Origin: Marmoricola sp.
GTDB taxonomy: Bacteria; Actinomycetota; Actinomycetes; Propionibacteriales; Nocardioidaceae
Direction: 5' to 3'
Assembly (NCBI GenBank): GCA_025964795.1
Contig: JAOPYC010000111.1
Span: 1 to 53,699 of the forward strand
Length of the DNA stretch: 53,699 bases
Below are positions 26,153-34,548 of the stretch, piece after piece. Numbering within the stretch: the first letter of the stretch is position 1; each line of letters opens with the position of its first letter. The notes under the pieces were generated by a model. That model ran no database searches, had not been told where the DNA came from, and worked only from the letters and a program-made list of their open reading frames with translations. The position numbers were made by a program, and so were the translations under genes.

Positions 26153-27771
26153 CCCTTCTGGAGAGTGTTGACGGGTGCCCGGTTGGCTGGTGCGCCCGAT
26201 GCATGGAGCGTCTGGCCCGCGTGGCTGAGGCGAGCGAGTCGGTGAGCGGTGATCTCGTCGCCCCGGAGCTCGGCGACGACTCGGCCGTTGCGAATGACGA
26301 TGGCGCGGTCGACGACCTGAGCCATCTCCTGGAAGTCCGAGGCGACCAGGACCGCGGCGGCACCCTCCTGGGTGGCGCGGCGCAGGATGTTGTAGATCTC
26401 GGCTCGTGCCCCCACGTCGACGCCTTGCGTCGGCTCGTCCAGGAGGACCAGTCGCGGCTTGCGGCGCAGCCAGCGAGCGACGATCACCTTCTGCTGGTTG
26501 CCGCCCGACAGAGAGCTCATCAAGGAGCGTCCGCTCGGAACCTTGACCCGGAAGTCGCTGATCAGGCGGTCGGAGTCACGTCGCAGCGACCGGCGGGCCA
26601 CGACGAGCCTGCGCCAGTAGCTGCCGATCACCCCGATGGAGATGTTCATGTCGACCGATTCGTTGCCGAAGGAGGCATCGCGCAGCCGGTGCTCCGGCAC
26701 CATCGCGATGCCCGCCTGCATCGCGATCTTCGGAGAGCTCGCGGCCAGGGGCTGTCCATCGAGTGTGTAAGCGCCGCTCTCCGCCTTGATGACCCCGAAG
26801 ATCGACTTGAGCAGGGTGCTCCGGCCCGACCCCATGACCCCGGCGACGCCCAGGAGCTCCCCGGGGTGCACGTCGAACGAGACGCCCTTGAGCGGCCCCG
26901 CCACGAGGTTCTCCACCTTGAACACCGGAGTCCCGGCGAACGACACAGGCTCGTGCTCGAGTGCCTTGTGCACGGCGCGGCCCAGCATCAGGTCGATGAG
27001 TCGTGACTCGTCGAGCTCGCTGGTCGCGAAGGTGCCCACGAGCTCCCCGTCGCGCAGCACCGACACACAGTCGGCGAGGCTGAGGACCTCGTCCAAGCGG
27101 TGGCTGACGTAGAGGATCGACTGGCCGCTCGCGGCCAGGTCCCTCAGCGAGGTCAGAAGCGACTCGACCTGCGTCACGGGCAGCGCCGCGGTCGGCTCGT
27201 CCAGGATGAGCAGACCGCGCCCGCGGTCGTCCTGGTCACGAAGCGAGCGGGCGATGGCCACCTCGGTGCGCGCCGCCAGCGACAGCTCGGCGAGCGTGCT
27301 CGTGGGACGGGCCGGGATCTTGAAGTCGCGGAGGAGCTGCTCGGTGGAGCGGTGCTGCCGGAGCCACCGGATGTTGCCGAGGAAGCCTGTCTGGAAGCCA
27401 CCGTTGATGGCGAGGTTCTCCTCGACCGTGAGCTCGGGGAAGACCCCGAGGTCCTGGTGCACCACCCGGACGCCCTGCCGGTGAGCGAGTCCCGGAGTCA
27501 GCTTGTCGGCGGCGAACTCCTCACCGTTCAACGTGACGGTTCCACCCGGGTCTGCCTCGTAGACGCCCGCGAGGATCTTGATCATCGTCGACTTGCCGGA
27601 GCCGTTCTCCCCGCACACCGCGTGGATCTGTCCGGGAAAGAAGTCCACGTCGACGCGGCGCAAGGCACGGGTGCCGGCGAAGGTCTTGGTGACGCCTCGG
27701 AGGGACACGGTCGCCTCCTCGCGAGGAGTTCCGGTCTCGCGGGTTCTGGTCGGGTCGACAGACGTAGCCAC
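26149..27771 (-). CDS. Ribose-type ABC transporter ATPase, two-domain
   Basis: A 540-residue RbsA-like protein with two nucleotide-binding domains. Domain 1 has Walker A GENGSGKST and Walker B LLILDEPTAAL. Domain 2 has the degenerate Walker A GVMGSGRST usual in this family, signature LSGGNQQKV and Walker B LVLLDEPTQGVD. GTG 27771 is chosen because GGGAGG lies 8 bases upstream; the frame extends to 27876 but that would put the operator inside the gene. It is the first gene of the transporter operon, about 100 bases from the perfect operator at 27873-27884. Confidence 0.88.
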   Translation of the reverse strand: MATSVDPTRTRETGTPREEATVSLRGVTKTFAGTRALRRVDVDFFPGQIHAVCGENGSGKSTMIKILAGVYEADPGGTVTLNGEEFAADKLTPGLAHRQGVRVVHQDLGVFPELTVEENLAINGGFQTGFLGNIRWLRQHRSTEQLLRDFKIPARPTSTLAELSLAARTEVAIARSLRDQDDRGRGLLILDEPTAALPVTQVESLLTSLRDLAASGQSILYVSHRLDEVLSLADCVSVLRDGELVGTFATSELDESRLIDLMLGRAVHKALEHEPVSFAGTPVFKVENLVAGPLKGVSFDVHPGELLGVAGVMGSGRSTLLKSIFGVIKAESGAYTLDGQPLAASSPKIAMQAGIAMVPEHRLRDASFGNESVDMNISIGVIGSYWRRLVVARRSLRRDSDRLISDFRVKVPSGRSLMSSLSGGNQQKVIVARWLRRKPRLVLLDEPTQGVDVGARAEIYNILRRATQEGAAAVLVASDFQEMAQVVDRAIVIRNGRVVAELRGDEITAHRLARLSHAGQTLHASGAPANRAPVNTLQKG

Positions 27772-27872
27772 TGCCTGCACCTCCCTGGTGTGCGAGGAGC
27801 AGTCGGTGGGCGGTCTGTAAGGGCCCCTGCGCCTTGCGATTGAGGAGATAGTGACATGCGCCACGTTGCTAA

Positions 27873-27884
27873 TCAAGCGCTTGA
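27873..27884. promoter_or_regulatory. TetR-type operator, transporter operon
   Basis: TCAAGCGCTTGA, a perfect palindrome extended to 14 bp as ATCAAGCGCTTGAT (27872-27885). It fits the KstR2 consensus AnCAAGnnCTTGnT as I recall it. It lies 102 bases upstream of the ATPase start and is followed by TAGAAAC, as at the 35833 site. Confidence 0.8.
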
Positions 27885-27919
27885 TAGAAACTTCTGAAGT
27901 GGTGTCGCGAGATCAGTGA

Positions 27920-28675
27920 CTAGTGGCCGGCCCACCGCGGCAGCCGCTTCTCGGAAAAGGCCAGCGGGCCCTCCTTCGCGTCGGCCGAGGCCAAGATGGC
28001 CGCCTCGAGCGGCTCCTGGATCTCCCAGAGCTCCGCCTCCGTGGCCCCCTGGGTGGCCCGGATGATCCGCTTGGAGGTCGAGACCGAGAGCGGCGCGTTG
28101 CGCGCCACGCGCTCCGCCAGCTCGAGGGCGGCTGACACTGCCTGCCCCGGCTCACACACGCGCGCGACGAGTCCGCGCTCGTACGCCTCCTCCGCGAGGA
28201 TCGGATCGCCGGTGAGCGCCATCTCCATGGCCTTGCTGTAGCCGACCCGCCCCGGCAGGCGCATGACCCCGCCCGCAGAGGCGAACAGTCCCATCTTCGC
28301 CTCGGGGATCCCGAGCCGCGCCCCGCGCGCGGCCACGAGCAGGTCGCAGGTCAACGCCATCTCGAGACCACCGGCGAGCGCCAGCCCCTCGATCGCACCG
28401 ATGATCGGCTTGGTCGCACCACGACGGATGAAGGTGTAGATGCCGCGCATGTCCTCACCGCGACTAAAGGCCTTCAGGTCCATCCCCGCCGAGAAGGCCC
28501 GCGTGCCGGCGCCGGTGAGGACGCCCACGGTGAGGTCGGGATCCTCGTCCAGTCGGTCGACGGCCGCGAGCAGGCCCTCCACCAGGGCCGCGTTGATCGC
28601 GTTCATCGCCTCAGGTCGGTTGAGGGTGATGAGCAGGGTCCGATCACGTTGTTCGGTGAGCACCTCGTCGGTCAT
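27920..28675 (-). CDS. Enoyl-CoA hydratase
   Basis: A 251-residue crotonase. Both catalytic Glu residues of classical hydratases are present: LGIPEAKMG and KAMEMALTGD. Oxyanion-hole segments are AFSAGMDLKAF and IEGLALAGGLEMALTCD. The reaction should be hydration of 2-enoyl-CoA to 3-hydroxyacyl-CoA, which the divergent MFE-like dehydrogenase at 28800 could then oxidise. It is a single gene read toward the transporter operon, from a promoter region holding a perfect operator at 28700. Confidence 0.88.
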   Translation of the reverse strand: MTDEVLTEQRDRTLLITLNRPEAMNAINAALVEGLLAAVDRLDEDPDLTVGVLTGAGTRAFSAGMDLKAFSRGEDMRGIYTFIRRGATKPIIGAIEGLALAGGLEMALTCDLLVAARGARLGIPEAKMGLFASAGGVMRLPGRVGYSKAMEMALTGDPILAEEAYERGLVARVCEPGQAVSAALELAERVARNAPLSVSTSKRIIRATQGATEAELWEIQEPLEAAILASADAKEGPLAFSEKRLPRWAGH

Positions 28676-28699
28676 GCCAGCCTCTCCCAGTGGTGTCTA

Positions 28700-28711
28700 T
28701 CAAGCGCTTGA
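28700..28711. promoter_or_regulatory. TetR-type operator, divergent hydratase / SDR
   Basis: TCAAGCGCTTGA perfect palindrome in the 124-base gap between the divergent starts at 28675 (minus) and 28800 (plus). It could repress both genes at once. Confidence 0.8.
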
Positions 28712-28799
28712 CAGTCATTCCTCGCCGAGCATACCTTCAGCTGATCGCACACGCCCCCTCCACCACAGGCGGGGCCATCGAGGCGAGGAGGCCGGCGGC

Positions 28800-29732
28800 A
28801 TGGAAGAGCTTCGTCTGGACGGACAGGTCGCCGTCATCACCGGCGCCGGTCGCGGCCTGGGCCGGGAGCACGCGTTGCTGCTTGCGGCGCGGGGCGCGCG
28901 AGTGCTGGTGAACGACCCCGGCGTCGAGCTCGACGGCAGCGGTGGCGACGCGACTCCTGCCGCCGAGGTGGTCGATCTCATCCGTGCGCGTGGCGGGGAG
29001 GCCGAGGTGAACCTCGACCCGGTCGGCACTGTCGAGGCCGGTGAAGCGCTCATCGCGCAGGCACTCGAGCGCTGGGGCCGGATCGACATCCTGGTCAACA
29101 ACGCCGGGATTTTCACCGATCGCTATCCCTTCCTCGACACCACCCAGGAGAGCTTCGAGCGCGTGCTCCTCGTCCACCTCTACGGGACGATCAACTGCAC
29201 GCGCGCCGCCTGGCCCCACATGGCGGCGCGAGGCTACGGCAAGGTCATCAACACCACCTCGGCCGTCGGGTTCGTCGGCAGCGTCGGCCGCATGGAGTAC
29301 GGCGTGGCCAAGGGCGGCATCCATGCGTTCACGCGCACCCTCTCGCTCGACTCCCTCGACAGTGGCATCTATGTCAACGAGATATCCCCTGGGGCCGGCA
29401 CCCGCCCGGTGAGTGCGAGCAGCGAGTTCTTCACCGACGAGCTGCTGGCCAAGTTCTCACCTCACCTCGTGTCGCCGACGGTGCTCTGGCTGGCCCACCC
29501 CGACACCACCGTGAACGGAGAGACCTTCACCGCCATCGCAGGCACGACGGCCCAGGTCGTGATCGGCGAGGCACACGGCTTCGGCTCGGACGAGCCGTCT
29601 CCCGAGAGCATTCGCGATCACGCCGACGAGGTTTTCCTCGACGAGAAGGTCTACGCCGCAGGGTTGGTGCGCCACAACGAGGCAGACGGCCAGGGCCAGG
29701 TGCTGATCGCCAGGTTCGGCAACCGGGTCTAA
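28800..29732 (+). CDS. MFE-2-like SDR, 3-hydroxyacyl-CoA dehydrogenase type
   Basis: A 310-residue SDR longer than classical ones. TGAGRGLGREHALLLAARGARVLVNDPG, EAGEALIAQALERWGRIDILVNNAGIF and YGVAK follow the dehydrogenase domain of peroxisomal multifunctional enzyme type 2 (HSD17B4), and the C-terminal 70 residues (NGETFTAIAG to VLIARFGNRV) fit this branch. Those enzymes oxidise (3R)-hydroxyacyl-CoA. GAGGAGG upstream supports ATG 28800. It is alone on the plus strand, divergent from an enoyl-CoA hydratase. Confidence 0.85.
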   Translation: MEELRLDGQVAVITGAGRGLGREHALLLAARGARVLVNDPGVELDGSGGDATPAAEVVDLIRARGGEAEVNLDPVGTVEAGEALIAQALERWGRIDILVNNAGIFTDRYPFLDTTQESFERVLLVHLYGTINCTRAAWPHMAARGYGKVINTTSAVGFVGSVGRMEYGVAKGGIHAFTRTLSLDSLDSGIYVNEISPGAGTRPVSASSEFFTDELLAKFSPHLVSPTVLWLAHPDTTVNGETFTAIAGTTAQVVIGEAHGFGSDEPSPESIRDHADEVFLDEKVYAAGLVRHNEADGQGQVLIARFGNRV

Positions 29733-29765
29733 CGGCGCCGCGCCCGGTCGGTCGCAGGTGACACG

Positions 29766-30743
29766 TCACGGGTCGATGGTGCTCATGTCGGCATACCGGT
29801 CACCGTGAGCCGCGCCCGGCGGAGCGGCCCGATCGAGCGCGGACAGGTCGTCGGCGGTCAGCATCATGTCGGCGGCCGCGATGTTCGCATCGAGGTGCGC
29901 GATCCGGGTGGTGCCGGGGATCGGAACGACGTCGTCGCCCTGCGCGAGCACCCAGGCCAGTGCCAGCTGCCCCGGGGTAACGCCTCGCCGCACGGCGGTC
30001 CGCGCCAGCTCGTCGACCAGGGCGAGGTTCGCTGGAAAGTTGTCGGGCGCGAAGCGCGGGAGGCCGCGACGGTAGTCGTCGGGTCCGAGGTCCTCGACCG
30101 ATCGGATCTGCGCGGACAGCATCCCCCGGCCCATGGGTGAGTAGGGCACGAAGCCGGCGCCGAGCTCGCGCACGCAGGCGACGACGCCGTTGGCCTCCGG
30201 GTCACGGGTCCACAGCGACCACTCCGTCTCCACGGCGGTCACCGGGTGCACGGCATGAGCGCGGCGGATCGTCGAGGCCGATGCCTCCGACAGGCCGAGG
30301 TGACGCACCTTCCCCGCGGTCACGAGCTCGGCCAGGGCACCCCAGGTCTCCTCGACCGGCACCGTGGGATCCACCCGGTGCTGGAAGTACAGATCGAGGT
30401 GACTGACTCCCAACCGGGAGAGCGAGGCGTCGCAGGCTGACCGGACGTGGTCGGGGCGGCAGTTGACGACCACCTCGCCCGGGGAGTTGCGGACGAAACC
30501 GAACTTGGTGGCGAGCACCACCTCGTCACACCGCCCAGCAATGGCTCGACCGACGATCTCCTCGTTCCGGTGCGCGCCGTACATGTCCGCTGTGTCCAGC
30601 AACGTGACGCCCGCATCGAGGGCGTGCCGGATGGTCGCGATGGCCCCGGGCTCGTCGACGACGCTCCCGGGGAGGGTGAAGCCCATGCACCCCAGTCCGG
30701 TGGCGCTGACCTGAAGGCCCTGACCGAGGGTGCGTGGGTGCAT
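29766..30743 (-). CDS. Aldo/keto reductase
   Basis: A 325-residue AKR TIM barrel. The catalytic tetrad is visible: Asp and Tyr in LLDTADMYG, Lys in LATKFGF, His in [25 protein letters not shown] and [16 protein letters not shown] are the NADP-binding segments of the YajO/Tas-like group. It should reduce an aldehyde or ketone with NADPH. It is the last gene of the seven-gene minus operon that begins at 35754, 27 bases after the preceding SDR. Confidence 0.85.
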   Translation of the reverse strand: MHPRTLGQGLQVSATGLGCMGFTLPGSVVDEPGAIATIRHALDAGVTLLDTADMYGAHRNEEIVGRAIAGRCDEVVLATKFGFVRNSPGEVVVNCRPDHVRSACDASLSRLGVSHLDLYFQHRVDPTVPVEETWGALAELVTAGKVRHLGLSEASASTIRRAHAVHPVTAVETEWSLWTRDPEANGVVACVRELGAGFVPYSPMGRGMLSAQIRSVEDLGPDDYRRGLPRFAPDNFPANLALVDELARTAVRRGVTPGQLALAWVLAQGDDVVPIPGTTRIAHLDANIAAADMMLTADDLSALDRAAPPGAAHGDRYADMSTIDP

Positions 30744-30770
30744 GGGAGCTCCTGGATTTGGGTGCTGTGG

Positions 30771-31541
30771 TCAGGCCAGGGAATCGACGAGGGTCGTCAG
30801 CAGGAGACCACCATCGATGACGAGGGTCTGGCCCGTGATCCACGAGGAGTCGTCACTCGCGAAGAACGCGATGGCCTCGGCGACGTCCTCAGGCTCACCG
30901 GCACGTCCGAGCGGATAGGCCGCAGCCGCCGCCTCCTCGTTGCCCTCCCAGAACTGCGCCGCGAACCTGGTGCGCACCGTTCCAGGGGCGACGGCATTGA
31001 CCCGGATGCCCAACGGCGCCTTCTCCAGTGCCAGCTGCTCGGTGAGTCGCACAAGAGCAGCCTTCGTCACCCCGTAGGACCCGAGCAGCGGCCCGCCGCG
31101 GAACGCGCCGGCCGAGGAGAGGTTGACGACCGAACCCCCGTGCTCGCCCATCCACACCTTCTCGCACACCGTGAACCACGCCAGTGGAGCAAGGACGTTC
31201 GTCCGGTACATCTTCAGGGCGACGTCCTGGGGCAGGTCGCTGGTGGATCCGTAGAACGGGTTGATGCCGACCCCGTTCACGAGGACGTCCACCGACCCGA
31301 AGGTCTCCATCGTCCGCGCGACGGTGGCCTCCTGGTGCTCGGGCTCCGCAGCGTGCCCGCACACCGAGATCGCGCGACCTGGGGCGGCGAGGTGATCGAG
31401 AGCCTCGGCGAGCTGGTCCTCGTGGCGGCCGGTGAGACACACGTTGGAACCTCGGTCGAGCATCGCCTTCGCGGCGGCCAGGCAGATCCCGCGACTGCCT
31501 CCCGTGACGATGGCCGTCCGGTTGATCATCGAGGCTGTCAT
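30771..31541 (-). CDS. SDR, tandem paralogue A
   Basis: A 256-residue short-chain dehydrogenase with YGVTK and catalytic Ser in VVNLSSAGAF. The glycine motif is TGGSRGIC, with Cys where nearly all family members have the third Gly. The same change occurs in its neighbour, with which it shares length and most of its sequence, so the two arose by tandem duplication. NGVGINPFYGSTSDLP replaces the usual NNAG context. It is sixth in the operon from 35754. Confidence 0.83.
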   Translation of the reverse strand: MTASMINRTAIVTGGSRGICLAAAKAMLDRGSNVCLTGRHEDQLAEALDHLAAPGRAISVCGHAAEPEHQEATVARTMETFGSVDVLVNGVGINPFYGSTSDLPQDVALKMYRTNVLAPLAWFTVCEKVWMGEHGGSVVNLSSAGAFRGGPLLGSYGVTKAALVRLTEQLALEKAPLGIRVNAVAPGTVRTRFAAQFWEGNEEAAAAAYPLGRAGEPEDVAEAIAFFASDDSSWITGQTLVIDGGLLLTTLVDSLA

Positions 31542-31548
31542 GGCGACC

Positions 31549-32319
31549 TCAGGCCAGCGAGTCGACGGAGGTGGTCAGCAGCAGCCCGCCGTCGATCGCG
31601 AGCGTCTGGCCGGTGATCCACGACGAGTCACGGCTGGCGAAGAACGCGATCGCCTCCGCCACGTCCTCGGGCTCGCCGGCGCGACCGATTGGGTACGCCG
31701 CGGCAACGGCCTCCTCGTTGCCCTCCCAGAACTTCGCCGCGAACCGCGTGCGCACAGTGGCAGGCGCCACAGCGTTGAACCGGATGCGGAGCGGCGCTTT
31801 CTCGAGCGCGAGCTGCTCCGTGAGGCGTACGAGCGCGGCCTTCGAGACGCAGTAGGCGCCCAGCAGCGGGCCGCCGCGATAGACGCCGGCAGCGGCGAGG
31901 TTCACGACCGACCCTCCGTGCTCGGCCATCCAGGCCTTCTCGCACAGCTTGAACCACTCCAGGGCGGCCAGGACGTTGGTGCGGTACATCTTGAGCGCGA
32001 TGTCCTCGGGCAGGTCGGACAGGGATCCGTAGTAGGGATTGATCCCGACGCCGTTGACCAGGACGTCGACGGAGCCGAAGGTCTCCATCACGGTCGACAC
32101 CGTTGCCTCCCGGTGCTCGGCCTCGGCCGCGTGCCCGGCGACCGAGATCGCGCGGCCTGGTGCAGCGAGGTGGTCGAGCGCCTCAGCGAGCTGGTCCTCG
32201 TGGCGACCCGTGATGCACACGTTGGCGCCACGGTCGAGCATCGCTCGGGCCGCGGCCAGGCAGATTCCGCGGCTTCCTCCGGTGACGATGGCCGTCTGGC
32301 CCTGCATCGAAGCCGGCAC
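31549..32319 (-). CDS. SDR, tandem paralogue B
   Basis: A 256-residue SDR nearly matching its neighbour (YCVSK in place of YGVTK; NGVGINPYYGSLSDLP; TGGSRGIC). GTG 32319 is chosen because it aligns exactly with the paralogue's ATG (V-P-A-S versus M-T-A-S). Longer or shorter starts at 32340 and 32307 are possible. The stop lies 8 bases before the paralogue's start. Both probably act on related intermediates of the same pathway, perhaps opposite stereoisomers; this is inference. Confidence 0.83.
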   Translation of the reverse strand: MPASMQGQTAIVTGGSRGICLAAARAMLDRGANVCITGRHEDQLAEALDHLAAPGRAISVAGHAAEAEHREATVSTVMETFGSVDVLVNGVGINPYYGSLSDLPEDIALKMYRTNVLAALEWFKLCEKAWMAEHGGSVVNLAAAGVYRGGPLLGAYCVSKAALVRLTEQLALEKAPLRIRFNAVAPATVRTRFAAKFWEGNEEAVAAAYPIGRAGEPEDVAEAIAFFASRDSSWITGQTLAIDGGLLLTTSVDSLA

Positions 32320-32320
32320 G

Positions 32321-32860
32321 TCAGACCGTTCCCCAGCCACCGGCGGAGAGCTCGACGAACTCGAGCAGCGTCCCGTCCGGGTCCTCGAAGAAGACGATCT
32401 TGATCGCGGTGGCGCCCAGGGTGATCAGCGTCGGGCTGCTGACGAACTCGACGCCGGCGGCTTGCATCCGGGCGTACTCCGCCTCGATGTCGTCGACCTG
32501 CAGCGCCAGCCGGGCAAAGCCGCTGCCCTTCGGGGTGCGCTCGACCGCGTAGCCGCCCTCGTTCCACTCCAGGAGGTCGATGTAGGGCCCCTCCGGCATG
32601 CCGGCCCAGTAGAGGAGGACGCCCCTGCTTCCCATGTCACCGGTCATGCCGAGAGCTCGGCGCGAACCCTCCTGGTCCGCGTCCTTGGTCCGCGCCTCAC
32701 CCGGTAGGCGACCGTCCGGCAGCTTGGTGAGCGCACCTGCCGGCGCGCCGCCACCCGCAGCGGTCCTGCGCGTGAGCGGGACCATCCCCAGCTTCTCGGT
32801 GTAGAAGGCGTATGACTTCTCGAAGTCCGTGCAGACCACGTTGATGTGGAAGAGCTTCAT
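32321..32860 (-). CDS. VOC-family protein
   Basis: A 179-residue vicinal-oxygen-chelate protein with two betaalphabetabetabeta modules: MKLFHINVVCTDFEKSYAFY at the start and ARLALQVDDIEAEYARMQA, then FFEDPDGTLLEFVEL, at the end. H5 and the final Glu fit metal ligands. Candidate roles are an epimerase, a glyoxalase-like lyase or a one-module dioxygenase; at 179 residues it is too short to be an HsaC-type extradiol dioxygenase. Fourth gene of the operon, directly abutting the following SDR. Confidence 0.78.
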   Translation of the reverse strand: MKLFHINVVCTDFEKSYAFYTEKLGMVPLTRRTAAGGGAPAGALTKLPDGRLPGEARTKDADQEGSRRALGMTGDMGSRGVLLYWAGMPEGPYIDLLEWNEGGYAVERTPKGSGFARLALQVDDIEAEYARMQAAGVEFVSSPTLITLGATAIKIVFFEDPDGTLLEFVELSAGGWGTV

Positions 32861-32888
32861 GCCGCTGTCCTTCCGGAGCGTCCGGGCA

Positions 32889-33638
32889 TCACGCGGGTCC
32901 TTGTGCCTTGCGGAGCCCGCTGGCGCGGTCGTGGCCGCGCGCGCTCATCAGCGAGGAGCCGCCGTCGAGGGCGACGACCTGCCCGGTCATCCAGGTCGAC
33001 TGGAGCACGTTGAGGATTCCTTGTGCAATGTCGTCGGGCTGTCCGATCCGCCCCAACGGGGTCGTGTCGGCGATCTGCTGCTGATAGCCCTCGATGGCCA
33101 GTACTCCGCTCATCATGGGGGTCTCGACGGGACCGGGCGCGATGGCGTTGACGCGGATCCCCTCCGGACCCAGCTCCACCGCCGCGCACCTGGCGAGGTG
33201 GTTCACCGCTGCCTTGCTGGTGGAGTACATGGAGTGAGCCGCGTCCGCCACTGTGCCGTTGACGCTGCTGATCAGCACGATGCCGCCCGGGAGCCCGGCG
33301 GTGATCATCTCTCGCGCCACGACCCGCAGCGCCAGCATCGTGCCGCGCACGTTCACGGCGTACGTCAGGTCCCAGTCCTCCAGCGCAAGGTCGACGATCC
33401 GCCCCGTCCGGCCGACACCGGCCGCCGCCACGAGCACCGTGGGCACCCCGTAGGTCTCCACCGTCTCGGCTATGGCGGCCTCCACCGAGACCACGTCCGT
33501 GACGTCGCAGACCACGTCGCCACCGGTGAGATCCCAGGCGACCGACCGTGCACCGCGGGAGGCCAGCAGCTCACACGTCGCCCTACCGATGCCGGACCCG
33601 CCGCCGGTCACCACGGCGATCGCTCCGCTGAGGTCCAT
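32889..33638 (-). CDS. SDR-family dehydrogenase
   Basis: A 249-residue classical SDR: TGGGSGIG, Ser in VLISSVNG, YSTSK. An AAAG motif replaces NNAG. AWDLTG followed by GDVVCDVTD suggests NAD use. ATG 33638 lies 5 bases after the hydrolase stop, with GAGGAGG inside the upstream gene, so translation is probably coupled. Third gene of the operon from 35754. Confidence 0.85.
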   Translation of the reverse strand: MDLSGAIAVVTGGGSGIGRATCELLASRGARSVAWDLTGGDVVCDVTDVVSVEAAIAETVETYGVPTVLVAAAGVGRTGRIVDLALEDWDLTYAVNVRGTMLALRVVAREMITAGLPGGIVLISSVNGTVADAAHSMYSTSKAAVNHLARCAAVELGPEGIRVNAIAPGPVETPMMSGVLAIEGYQQQIADTTPLGRIGQPDDIAQGILNVLQSTWMTGQVVALDGGSSLMSARGHDRASGLRKAQGPA

Positions 33639-33643
33639 GGAGC

Positions 33644-34507
33644 TCAACGCGTTGCCTCCTCGTCCGCGATGGGCGACCAGGCGTAGCCCGTTCCCCCGCG
33701 TACCACGCGACCCCACTCGAAGTCGCGAAAGTGCGCACCGGCCACAGGGATGCCGGTGTCCACGAGGTCCTCCAGCAGACGGGCCTGCGACGCGGCGGAC
33801 TCCTCGGGGACCATGTCCACGATGAAGTGGATCTCCGGGTCGACGAGCTCGGCCTGGTGGTGGGCGATGTCGCCGATCAGCATCGCCGACTCCCCCATCG
33901 AGCTGACCTTGATCGCGGTCGTGCCCGGCGTGTGCCCGGGGAACGCCAGCACCTCGAGGCCGGGAACGACCTCGCCGTCGCTGTCCCAGCGCTTCATCAG
34001 GTGCTCGATGGCGCCGAGCCGGTGGCTCGTGAGCATCTCCGCGGGCCACGTCTCGATCCCTGCCGCCGGACCGAACATCATCGGGTTGTCCGCGTGGTCG
34101 GGACTCGTGAAGTGGGCCCAGTCACGCTCGTGGCAGCGATGGACGGCGTGGGGGAAGACCGGGTCCCCGTCCACGACCGCCCACCCGATGTGGTCGAAGT
34201 GGAGGTGCGTGAACAGCACCTCCGTCACGTCCTCCGGCTTGACCCCCAGAGCCGCGAGGGAATCCAGGAACTTGCCCGACTCCCAGGTCGGCACCCTCGT
34301 CGGGCCGAAACCGAGGTCGACGAGCACGATGTCGTCGTCAGTGCGCACCAGGTAGCCACCGAGCTGGTTGACCACCTCGCGGCCGCCTCGCAGCATGGAC
34401 TCGTAGCGACTCCAACGCCGCGGGTCGACCCCTGGGTAGGGAACCTCGCGGTCCAGGACGAACTCGCCGTCGAGGACCGCGTCCACGGTCACCTTGCCGA
34501 TCTGCAT
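33644..34507 (-). CDS. Metallo-beta-lactamase-fold hydrolase
   Basis: A 287-residue MBL-fold enzyme with HLHFDH at residues 101-106, the two-metal site, and later GHTPGTTAIK. The overall pattern (GGYLVRTDDDIVLVDLGFGP, VLFTHLHFDHIGW) fits quorum-quenching lactonase-like or arylesterase-like hydrolases. In this operon it may open a lactone formed by Baeyer-Villiger-type or hydroxylation chemistry of the flavin monooxygenase upstream; this is inferred. Confidence 0.83.
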   Translation of the reverse strand: MQIGKVTVDAVLDGEFVLDREVPYPGVDPRRWSRYESMLRGGREVVNQLGGYLVRTDDDIVLVDLGFGPTRVPTWESGKFLDSLAALGVKPEDVTEVLFTHLHFDHIGWAVVDGDPVFPHAVHRCHERDWAHFTSPDHADNPMMFGPAAGIETWPAEMLTSHRLGAIEHLMKRWDSDGEVVPGLEVLAFPGHTPGTTAIKVSSMGESAMLIGDIAHHQAELVDPEIHFIVDMVPEESAASQARLLEDLVDTGIPVAGAHFRDFEWGRVVRGGTGYAWSPIADEEATR

Positions 34508-34548
34508 GGTTTGCCTCTCGTGAGATCACGCGTCGCGGTCGGTGAGCG

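Noticed and set aside
26149-27876. Longer start of the ABC ATPase at 27876
   Set aside because: It would place the operator inside the coding sequence and lacks a ribosome site, while GTG 27771 has GGGAGG.
32321-32860. HsaC-type extradiol dioxygenase
   Set aside because: At 179 residues it has only one pair of VOC modules; HsaC-type enzymes are about 300 residues.
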